Shown here one piece after another: positions 32,824 to 39,167 of a stretch of DNA of 39,167 nt. The stretch's first letter is position 1. Each line of letters opens with the position of its first letter. This DNA is from CAZXSK01 sp964642855. GTDB lineage: Bacteria; Planctomycetota; Phycisphaerae; SM23-33. The DNA lies in assembly GCA_964642855.1 (NCBI GenBank), contig CAZXSK010000039.1, forward strand, positions 1 to 39,167, written 5' to 3'. The notes beneath the pieces were generated by a model that saw nothing but the letters and a program-made list of their open reading frames with translations, had not been told where the DNA came from and made no database searches. Made by a program: the position numbers and the translations under genes.

Positions 32824-34845
32824 TCAGTTCTCCTCGTTGTCCTCGCCGGATTCGTCTTCGGATTCTTCCTTCGGCTTGTTCTCGTCGGAAGATTCCTCGG
32901 CCTTGTCCTGCGAACCTTCTTCACCGGCCGATTCGGTCGTCTTATCGCCCGCAGGCCCGGCCGTGTCATCCTTCGCCGATTCGACGGACATCATCGAGTA
33001 ATCGTCATGCTCGATCTCGTCGACGAAGACCTCGTCGAGATCGGTCGCATCGACCTTCCGACGCAGCAGGAAGTAGATTGAGCAACTGCTGCTGGCTGCG
33101 TAGGACAGCAGGAACGCGCCGACGCCGGCGGCGAGCAGGAACACCCACACGCCGATCAGCCAGGCGCCGATCGGCTCGGTGCCGCCCATCGCCTGCCAGT
33201 GGAACTCGCCCCACAGCGAATCGTACGTCGGGGCCTTCCATACCACGTCGAGCTTCGAGGCGTCCGGCGACAAGGTATTGCCACCGACCCCAATGCCCAT
33301 GCCCGCGAACCAGTGCACCAGCTTGAGCGTGAGGAACACGAACAGCCGCACGAACAGGTACGTCAACACGCCGTATACCACCGCGACCAGGCCGTAGAAG
33401 ATCGATCGCCAAGGCCGGCCGAATACGTACGAGAAGCTCCGCGAGAGAGCGTCGAAGCTGTCGGAACCCTCCGCCGCGATCGCGGGGTACATCAGCGGGA
33501 AGCCACCCACCAGGCCGATCGCCATGAAGGCAGCAAACATACCCAGCAGCAGCGCCAGCGGCAGGAGGATGGCCATCGGAATCGCCCCGCCCCACGTGCC
33601 CAGCAGGAATCCACCAATGATCAGGATCAGCCCGATCAGGAAGATCACTCCCAGCGGGATCAGCGGAGCCGTCAGGAAACTCAGGAACTTGCTAGCCGAG
33701 AACCGCAGCGCCTGAACGGCGGAGATCTTCTCCTCGCGTGCGAAGTGCAGGGCACAGATCCGGTGAACCGCCCCGCCGAACAGCGAGACCGTCGCGAGGG
33801 TCAAGGCCAGATAGAGAATCGCGAATACCGTGTATTCCTTCAACAACCAGCACCAGCCGTGCGCGGCCCGAAGGCTGTAGACCAGGAACCCCGGCGGGTC
33901 GCCCTGGGGCGCGGGGTTGGCTGCAGCCTGCTCGGGGATACCCGCTGCAGCGGCGGGAATATCGCCGCGCGAGACCGTCTGGCGATAACCTTCCAGGCCG
34001 CTGAAGATATTCCCGTATCGCACCGCCCGAAGGGCCTGGCTGATGTTGTGCCACTCGTAGTCGGCAAACGCCCGGAAGACGTTCACGCCCCGGATGGTCT
34101 GCAGGCTCCGGGCGAAGGCGACCTTCCTGCCGGTCAGCGCCGCGCGGGCCCGCTGAATGTTCTCCTTGAGCTCATCGGTCTTGTCCTCCTTGAGCTCTTC
34201 CTTGCCCTGCAGGCTGTCATCCTGCTCGAGGCGCTTCCACGCGCTGCCGTCCTTGTCATCGTCGGCGGCCTGGTCCAGAAGCGTCTCGATCCGGTCGACC
34301 TCTTTCGCGAAGATCTCCTCGATGTCCGACAGGGCGCCGCTGGGATCGTCCTCGGCCTTCTTGGTGAGGGCTTCGAGATCGGGATCCTTTCCTTCGTCGA
34401 GCTTCTGCTCCTTGCTCTGGGCTTCCTCGAAGTCTTTGAACGCGTCGCCGAAGTACGGGTAGTTCTGTACCCGCCCGACGTAGCTGGTCAGGTTGCGGTG
34501 CTCGTTGATCGCGGACACCCACAGATCGACAATCGCCTGGGTCTTCTGGTCCTCGCGCTGGTCGAGGATTGCGTCGTACTGGTCCTGGGGCAAAGCGTAA
34601 TGGAGGTACGCCTCGGTCGCGTAGTTCTGCCGAAGAGGCGTCGCGATGTTCACTTCCGCCCGAACCCCGGCCATCGACCAGATCCCGCCGAGGATCATCC
34701 CGCCGACGTACAGGACAATGATCGCCGCCAGCGAGAGCATGATCTTGCTGGGATGGATCGCCATCCGGAAGCTCTTGAAGATGTGCGTGAAACCGAAGAC
34801 CTCGTTCCAGCTTACGCGCCTCAACTCGCTGCTATGCTCTGCCAT
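32824..34845 (-). CDS. Large membrane protein, unknown function
   Basis: 673 aa. One TM helix near 35-57 is followed by about 280 hydrophilic, highly charged residues with coiled-coil character (about 110-250, Glu/Lys/Asp-rich). About six TM helices follow between residues 335 and 600, including LYLALTLATVSLFGGAV and IPLGVIFLIGLILIIGG. The last 60 residues are an acidic, Ser/Glu/Asp-rich tail. The ordering resembles integral-membrane proteins with an inserted periplasmic coil. I recognise no enzymatic motif. The start ATG has AGGACCAGG just upstream. A minus-sense TATACT at 34988-34993 may be its -10. It is separated from fmdB by a terminator, so it is probably not part of the chaperone block. 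Confidence 0.72.
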   Translation of the reverse strand: MAEHSSELRRVSWNEVFGFTHIFKSFRMAIHPSKIMLSLAAIIVLYVGGMILGGIWSMAGVRAEVNIATPLRQNYATEAYLHYALPQDQYDAILDQREDQKTQAIVDLWVSAINEHRNLTSYVGRVQNYPYFGDAFKDFEEAQSKEQKLDEGKDPDLEALTKKAEDDPSGALSDIEEIFAKEVDRIETLLDQAADDDKDGSAWKRLEQDDSLQGKEELKEDKTDELKENIQRARAALTGRKVAFARSLQTIRGVNVFRAFADYEWHNISQALRAVRYGNIFSGLEGYRQTVSRGDIPAAAAGIPEQAAANPAPQGDPPGFLVYSLRAAHGWCWLLKEYTVFAILYLALTLATVSLFGGAVHRICALHFAREEKISAVQALRFSASKFLSFLTAPLIPLGVIFLIGLILIIGGFLLGTWGGAIPMAILLPLALLLGMFAAFMAIGLVGGFPLMYPAIAAEGSDSFDALSRSFSYVFGRPWRSIFYGLVAVVYGVLTYLFVRLFVFLTLKLVHWFAGMGIGVGGNTLSPDASKLDVVWKAPTYDSLWGEFHWQAMGGTEPIGAWLIGVWVFLLAAGVGAFLLSYAASSSCSIYFLLRRKVDATDLDEVFVDEIEHDDYSMMSVESAKDDTAGPAGDKTTESAGEEGSQDKAEESSDENKPKEESEDESGEDNEEN

Positions 34846-35026
34846 GACCTGGTCCTTTCCTCACGAGCGCTCATCCGGCCGATCGAAGGGGCCTGCGTTC
34901 TTCACTCCATGCTATGCGGGCAGGCCCTGCAGGTGCGACCCTGCATTTCGCGCCGGATTATAACGGGCATCCTCAAGGCCTGCCAACAGTATACTTTCGG
35001 CAAGCGGACCGGCCGGGCTGGAGCGC

Positions 35027-35057
35027 AAAAAACAGGCCGGTCGTGTCCGGACCGGCC
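35027..35057 (-). terminator. Intrinsic terminator after fmdB-like gene
   Basis: GGCCGGTC, 7-nt loop, GACCGGCC (35035-35057), followed in the minus sense by TGTTTTTTG. Confidence 0.8.
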
Positions 35058-35095
35058 CGGTGAATCGTCATCGTGTTGTGCGGTGTCCGCCGGGG

Positions 35096-35398
35096 TCAGT
35101 CGGCGGAACTGTCCGAACTGCCCTTTTTCGAGGTACTCTTGCTGCCGGAGGAGCTGTCCGACGAGCTGCTCTCGGAGGACGAGTCCTTCCTGGCGGCGTC
35201 GCTCTTGGTGGACGACCTGCGATAGTCGGTCTCGTAGAATCCCGAGCCTCGGAAGATCACGCCCGCCCCCACGCCGATCAGCCGGCGAACCTTCCGCTTG
35301 CCGCATTCGGGGCAGGTCTTGACAGGGCGGGCCGTCATCGACTGGAACTTCTCGAACTCGTGCCCGCAGGCATCACACTGGTAATCGTACGTCGGCAT
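35096..35398 (-). CDS. FmdB-family zinc-ribbon protein with Ser-rich tail
   Basis: 100 aa. The N-terminal zinc ribbon has MPTYDYQCDACGHEFEKFQ and KTCPECGKRKVRRLIG, two CxxC knuckles as in FmdB/CxxC_CxxC_SSSS proteins. It continues with the characteristic GSGFYETDYRR. After residue 68 it is almost pure Ser with Lys, Asp and Glu. Function is unknown; the family is often described as a putative regulatory zinc protein. AAGGAG lies 7 nt before ATG 35398. It lies 119 bp downstream of grpE, with a minus-sense TATACT at 35461-35466 between them, so it may have its own promoter. Confidence 0.88.
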   Translation of the reverse strand: MPTYDYQCDACGHEFEKFQSMTARPVKTCPECGKRKVRRLIGVGAGVIFRGSGFYETDYRRSSTKSDAARKDSSSESSSSDSSSGSKSTSKKGSSDSSAD

Positions 35399-35517
35399 CG
35401 GTTGTCTCCTTCGCGTCGGGCCACCCGCCAGCCGCTGCCACGGGGGCCGGAAAGCCTCGCAGTATACTCTCTATTCGACGATCCGTGGGGATTTCTTGCC
35501 CGTTTCCAACGCCGGGG

Positions 35518-36096
35518 CTACTGCTCGCCGGGCTCACGGGCGACCACCACCCCGGCCGGGCGGATCGTCCTGCCCTTGAGCTGATACCCGCGCTGGACTT
35601 CCTCCAGGATCGTCATCGGCTCGTGCTCGTCGGTAGGCTGCTGCATCATTGCGGCGTGTCGGTCGGGGTCGAACGTCTCGCCCGCTGCATCGATGCGCTC
35701 GACGCCGAACTTGCCCAGCGTCGCGAGCATGTTGTCGTGCACCAGTTGCATGCCGCGAAACAGCGGGTCGTCCTCGCCGTGGTTCTCGCGGGCGTGGCTC
35801 AGCGCGCGTTCCATGTCATCCAGCACCGGCAGCAGCGACTTGATCAGCTCCTCGTTGGCGTACTCGCGGGCCTGCTGAATGTCCCGCTGCACGCGCTTCT
35901 GGTAGTTCTGGTAGTCGGCGCCCAGCCGCTGGAGGCGGTTGAGCAGGTCCCCACGTTCCTGCTGGAGGGATTCGGTCGGGCTTTCGGGCCCGTCGCTGTC
36001 CGGCGCGTCGGGGGTCTGGTCGGAGGGAATCATCTCCTCGACGTCCAGGTCCTCGGGGTTCGGGGCGGTCTCGTCGTGTTTATCTGGCTCGGTCAT
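35518..36096 (-). CDS. grpE: Nucleotide exchange factor GrpE
   Basis: 192 aa. GrpE releases ADP from DnaK. A disordered acidic N-terminus (about 1-50) is followed by the long coiled coil (QQERGDLLNRLQRLGADYQN) and the C-terminal beta domain (GVERIDAAGETFDPDRHAAM, RGYQLKGRTIRPAGVVVA). ATG 36096 has AGGA 7 nt upstream; an upstream in-frame GTG/ATG (36123/36120) overlaps the dnaJ stop and has GGAG too close to use. It follows dnaJ by 23 bp on the same strand. No dnaK is in the window. Confidence 0.95.
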   Translation of the reverse strand: MTEPDKHDETAPNPEDLDVEEMIPSDQTPDAPDSDGPESPTESLQQERGDLLNRLQRLGADYQNYQKRVQRDIQQAREYANEELIKSLLPVLDDMERALSHARENHGEDDPLFRGMQLVHDNMLATLGKFGVERIDAAGETFDPDRHAAMMQQPTDEHEPMTILEEVQRGYQLKGRTIRPAGVVVAREPGEQ

Positions 36097-36119
36097 GGTG
36101 AATCCTGCGAAATTCGACA

Positions 36120-37277
36120 TCACTCCTGTTGTCGGTCAGCTTTGTCGTCGCCCGGGGCGAAGTAATCGCGGAGCTTCTCGAAGAAGCCCTTCCGCTCGGG
36201 CATCACGTTGCCGTCTTCGGTTTCGGCGTAGGCCTCCAGCAGTTCGCGCTGTTTCTGCGTGAGCCTGCGGGGCACCTCCACGTACACCTGCACGTGCTGG
36301 TCACCCGGGCGCCCGGTCCGGGCGTTGGGCAGGCCACGCTTCTTGAGCGTCAGCACGTCGCCGTTCTGCGTGCCGGCGGGAATCTCCATCTCCTCGGTCC
36401 CCGCCAGCGTGGGCACCTCCACATCCCCGCCCAGCGACGCCAGGGCAAAGGAGATCGGCACCCTGCAGAGCAGGTCGTCGCCCCGGCGGATCAGCAGCGG
36501 GTGCGGCTTGAGCCGCACATACACGTGCAGGTCGCCCCGGGACGTGCCGTTACGCCCGGGCTCGCCCTCCCCGCGAATCCGCACGACCTGCCCGTCGTGC
36601 ACGCCGGGAGGCACATGGACCGTCAGAACGCGCTTCTTCCGCGCCCGGCCGTCGCCGTGGCACTGCGGACACGGGTCGGTGATCTCCGTGCCCTTGCCGT
36701 GACATTTCGGGCACGCCACGATCCGAACCGACACGCCGAAGAAACCCTGCATCTTCTGCTGCACCTGCCCGTAGCCGCCGCACGTGCCGCACTTGATCGG
36801 CTCGCTGCCCGGCTTGGCGCCCGAGCCCGAACAGTGATCGCACAAATCCAGCCGCTCGAATTCCAGCGTGTGGTCCACGCCCGTGGCCACCTCTTCCAGC
36901 GACAGGGCGACCTCGGTTTCCAGGTCCAGCCCACGGTCGGCAGCGGCACCGCGCCCCCCGCGGAAACCCATCCCGCCGAAGATGTCCTCGAACATCGAGA
37001 AAATGTCCGCAAAGCCCATGTTCGAGAAGTCGTGCATGCCCGCACCGCGCAGGCCCTCGTGGCCGAACTGGTCGTACTGCTGGCGCTTCTGCGGGTCGCT
37101 GAGCACTTCGTAGGCCTCGGCGAGCTCCTTGAACTTCTTCTCGCCATCGGCCTTGTCGCCGTCGTAGTTGTCCGGGTGGTACTTCAGCGCAAGCCGCCGG
37201 TAGGCACGCTTGATCACGTCCCCGCCGGCGGTCTTCTCGACGCCGAGCACCTCGTAGTAATCTCGCTTCTGGGGCAT
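36120..37277 (-). CDS. dnaJ: Chaperone DnaJ
   Basis: 385 aa, full-length type I DnaJ that stimulates DnaK ATPase. The J domain (1-70) has H34-P-D36 in LALKYHPDNYDG, followed by a short Gly/Phe-rich linker (DIFGGMGFRGGRG). Four zinc-finger CxxCxGxG-like repeats are intact: CDHCSGSG, CGTCGGYG, CPKCHGKG, CPQCHGDG. The C-terminal substrate-binding domain has GDLHVYVRLKPHPL and LPNARTGRPGDQHVQV. The start ATG lies 3 nt after the SPFH-gene stop, so the two are almost certainly co-transcribed. Confidence 0.96.
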   Translation of the reverse strand: MPQKRDYYEVLGVEKTAGGDVIKRAYRRLALKYHPDNYDGDKADGEKKFKELAEAYEVLSDPQKRQQYDQFGHEGLRGAGMHDFSNMGFADIFSMFEDIFGGMGFRGGRGAAADRGLDLETEVALSLEEVATGVDHTLEFERLDLCDHCSGSGAKPGSEPIKCGTCGGYGQVQQKMQGFFGVSVRIVACPKCHGKGTEITDPCPQCHGDGRARKKRVLTVHVPPGVHDGQVVRIRGEGEPGRNGTSRGDLHVYVRLKPHPLLIRRGDDLLCRVPISFALASLGGDVEVPTLAGTEEMEIPAGTQNGDVLTLKKRGLPNARTGRPGDQHVQVYVEVPRRLTQKQRELLEAYAETEDGNVMPERKGFFEKLRDYFAPGDDKADRQQE

Positions 37278-37280
37278 AAC

Positions 37281-38228
37281 CTACTTTTCGGTATTCAGGA
37301 TCACGGGCAGGCCATCCTCGCCCGAGCCGATGATCACGGTCTTGGCGTTGGGAGACGTCGCCAGCTCCAGGGTGGCCTCAATGCCCTTGAACCGCAGGAA
37401 CTCCGGGGTCAGCTGCTTTTTGATGATCTCCATCCGCTGGGCGATCCCCTCGCCCTCGATCTTCTTGCGGAGCTTCTCCTGCTCTTCCTTCTGAATCACG
37501 TACTTCATCCGCAGGGCTTCCTGCTCCATCGCCAGCTTGTTCTCGATCGCCTCACGCTGCCTACGCGGAAGCTCCACGTTCCGCAGCAGCACCTGCTGAA
37601 CCACGAACGCACCGCCCGAAAGCTTCAGGCCGGCCTTGCCGGCGTCGGTCTTGCGGAGAATCTCGTTCATCCGATCCAGAAGAATCTCCTCGGTCCGCGA
37701 CGCCAGCTCCTTGCGCTTCTCGGCGTAGGCCAGGGACGATTCGAACTCGCTGGCCGACTCGCGAATCGCCGTCCGCGTCGCCGGACGGATGATCTTCTCC
37801 TGGTAGGTGGGCCCGAGCTTCTGGAAGACCCACGCGGCGTCCTCGGCCAGGAGCTTGTACGTAACCGTCACGTCCAGCACCAGCCGCAGGCCGTCGCTGC
37901 TGAGCACCGTGATCGAGTCGTCGCCGCTGACCTGGCCTTCGCCGCTGATGCCCGACATCGTGTACGCCTCGGTCCGCACCGACATGTCCCGAACCGTCAG
38001 AAGCGGGTTGATCAGGTGAATCCCTTCCGGCAGGTAGCCTTCCTGCACCTCCCCGAAGAACACTTTGACCCCCACGTGGCCGGACGGGACGACCACCACG
38101 CAGGACGCGATGACCAGCCCCACCGCCACGACGAACGCGGCCACCGACGCGGGCTTGGGCACCTCCCGCAGAAACAGACCCACTACACCGGCGATGGCTA
38201 CGAGTACTGCCAATCCAAGGAACGTCAT
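37281..38228 (-). CDS. SPFH/prohibitin-like membrane protein
   Basis: 315 aa. Two N-terminal hydrophobic segments (about 2-20 and 28-48) precede a Band-7/SPFH domain (VVPSGHVGVKVFFGEVQEG, GIHLINPLL, LDVTVTYKLL) and a long charged helix near 225-265 (AMEQEALRMKYVIQKEEQEK), the typical prohibitin arrangement. Such proteins form ring assemblies that modulate membrane proteases such as FtsH or organise membrane domains. ATG 38228 has AAAGGA 8 nt upstream; ATG 38255 would add 9 residues. It lies directly upstream of dnaJ and just after the groEL terminator. Confidence 0.88.
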   Translation of the reverse strand: MTFLGLAVLVAIAGVVGLFLREVPKPASVAAFVVAVGLVIASCVVVVPSGHVGVKVFFGEVQEGYLPEGIHLINPLLTVRDMSVRTEAYTMSGISGEGQVSGDDSITVLSSDGLRLVLDVTVTYKLLAEDAAWVFQKLGPTYQEKIIRPATRTAIRESASEFESSLAYAEKRKELASRTEEILLDRMNEILRKTDAGKAGLKLSGGAFVVQQVLLRNVELPRRQREAIENKLAMEQEALRMKYVIQKEEQEKLRKKIEGEGIAQRMEIIKKQLTPEFLRFKGIEATLELATSPNAKTVIIGSGEDGLPVILNTEK

Positions 38229-38261
38229 GATCGTGTCCTTTCCTGTCTCAGCCATACGGGC

Positions 38262-38291
38262 AAAAAGCAGGGCGAGACCCGCTCGCCCTGC
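38262..38291 (-). terminator. Intrinsic terminator after groEL
   Basis: In the minus sense GCAGGGCGAG, short loop, CTCGCCCTGC, then TTTTTG. It separates groEL from the SPFH-dnaJ-grpE unit, either completely or as partial read-through control. Confidence 0.85.
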
Positions 38292-38348
38292 CCTTCGCCT
38301 TGGTTTCCATTCCAGTGTAGTGCTTCGCGGGCGATGCCGCGAGAACGC

Positions 38349-39167
38349 TTATGCAATCGCCCCGGCTACGGGCTCGGCGTCCTCGCTGTCGTCCATCTCG
38401 GTGACCATCAGGTCGGTCGTCAACAGCAGACCGGCGATGGACGCGGCATTCTGCAGGGCGCTTCGGGACACCTTGGCCGGGTCGATGATGCCCGCCTTGA
38501 CCATGTCCACGTACTCGCCCGTCGCGGCGTCGTAGCCGGTGTTGCCGCTCTTCTCGAGGATATCCGACACCACGACCGCGCCGTCTTCTCCGGTATTGTT
38601 GACGATCTGGGTCGTCGGAGCTTGCAGCGCTCGCAGCACAATATCCACGCCGATTTTCTCGTCGCCGCGGGCCTTGCTGCGGGCCTTCTCCACCGCGTCG
38701 AGGGCGTGCAGGAACACCACCCCGCCGCCGGGCACCACGCCTTCCTCGATCGCCGCCCGGGTGGCGTGTACCGCGTCGTCGATGAGGTCCTTGCGTTCCT
38801 TCATCTCGGTCTCGGTAGCCGCACCGGCCTTGATCACCGCCACGCCGCCGGTCAGCTTGGCCAGGCGCTCGGTGAGCTTCTCGCGATCGTAGTCGCTGGT
38901 GGTCTTCTCGATCTGGTGACGGATCTGGTCGATCCGGGCGGAGACGTCCTTCTTCTTTCCCGCGCCCTCGATGATCGTGGTGTTGTCCTTGGTGACCACG
39001 ATCTTCTTGGCCGTGCCGAGCATGTCCATCTCGATGCTATCGAGCTTCACGCCCAGGTCCTCGCTGATCACCTTCCCGCCGGTGATCGCCGCGATGTCGC
39101 CGAGGATCGCCTTGCGGCGGTCGCCGAAGGCCGGCGCCTTGACCGCACAGACGTTCAGCGTGCCGCG
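38349..39167 (-). CDS. groL: Chaperonin GroEL (5' part beyond window)
   Basis: The frame is open to the window edge: about 272 C-terminal residues of a roughly 540-aa 60-kDa chaperonin. Visible blocks are CAVKAPAFGDRRKAILGDIA, ITGGKVISEDLG, LTGGVAVIKAGAATETEMKE, VPGGGVVFLHAL, and SALQNAASIAGLLLTTDLMV. These cover the apical to equatorial domains including the ATP-site Asp in TGYDAATGEY. The end is atypical: after the equatorial domain it finishes DDSEDAEPVAGAIA, with no Gly-Gly-Met repeat tail. groES and any upstream regulator lie outside the window. Confidence 0.96.
   Translation of the reverse strand, partial: RGTLNVCAVKAPAFGDRRKAILGDIAAITGGKVISEDLGVKLDSIEMDMLGTAKKIVVTKDNTTIIEGAGKKKDVSARIDQIRHQIEKTTSDYDREKLTERLAKLTGGVAVIKAGAATETEMKERKDLIDDAVHATRAAIEEGVVPGGGVVFLHALDAVEKARSKARGDEKIGVDIVLRALQAPTTQIVNNTGEDGAVVVSDILEKSGNTGYDAATGEYVDMVKAGIIDPAKVSRSALQNAASIAGLLLTTDLMVTEMDDSEDAEPVAGAIA

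Noticed and set aside
1..39167. Prophage, transposon, plasmid or defence-island signature
   Set aside because: No integrase, transposase, restriction, toxin-antitoxin or phage genes were found, and base composition is even; the window looks like core chromosome.

Overview
The window is about 39 kb of GC-rich bacterial DNA, densely packed with core housekeeping genes. It contains no rRNA, tRNA, CRISPR array, transposase or phage gene that I could recognise. Gene content suggests Planctomycetota, possibly a Phycisphaerae-like lineage. The pointers are a class II (B12-dependent) ribonucleotide reductase, HExxH proteins of the DUF1570 kind, large TPR/membrane hypotheticals, an FmdB-type zinc ribbon with a poly-Ser tail, and operons broken into many small units. 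This placement is inference from content, not from a marker phylogeny. A run of 100 N at 32142-32241 is an assembly gap inside a dGTPase-like gene, so this is a draft scaffold.

Layout. 1-2842 (minus): quinolinate synthase nadA, cut by the window edge, and the lipid II flippase murJ. 2975-4129 (plus): a GT4 glycosyltransferase, convergent with an HAD phosphatase (4122-4808, minus). 4815-8218: a structured 5' leader, a NarL-type response regulator and a membrane-bound GGDEF/HD-GYP protein. 8219-9053 is gene-poor. 9054-13132: transketolase and a lipoprotein carrying TPR, HExxH peptidase and PDZ regions. 13232-14764 (minus): a glutamine amidotransferase (pabA/trpG), a small lipoprotein and a NifU-like Fe-S scaffold domain. 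15093-18409: nrdJ behind a promoter whose spacer is a near-consensus NrdR box. 18410-18998 has no protein gene but holds a strong candidate small RNA. 18999-21333: DUF4203 membrane protein, leuD, a lipoprotein and a DUF167 protein. 21335-22219 (minus): tyrA. 22451-26541: accA, a TM/TPR protein and an MGDG-synthase-like glycolipid glycosyltransferase. 26481-29880 (minus): a second HExxH protein, then a two-gene signalling operon (receiver-like protein plus GGDEF cyclase). 30026-32679: mutY, a HIT-family gene and the gapped dGTPase-like gene, together a nucleotide-pool and oxidative-damage cluster. 32824-39167 (minus): a large membrane protein, then the chaperone block fmdB, grpE, dnaJ, an SPFH/prohibitin-like gene and groEL (cut by the window edge).

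Three signals go beyond ordinary annotation. (1) A candidate sRNA at about 18732-18893 has two hairpins that display almost identical C-rich loops (TCTCCCTCC), complementary to Shine-Dalgarno sequences; the second hairpin is also the terminator. (2) Nine start codons lie only 5-9 nt downstream of a sigma70-like -10 box, eight of them with a recognisable -35 at 17-bp spacing, which implies extensive leaderless transcription. (3) A compact three-way-junction RNA at 4858-4944 lies upstream of the response regulator and carries cobalamin-riboswitch-like sequence pieces in a non-standard arrangement.
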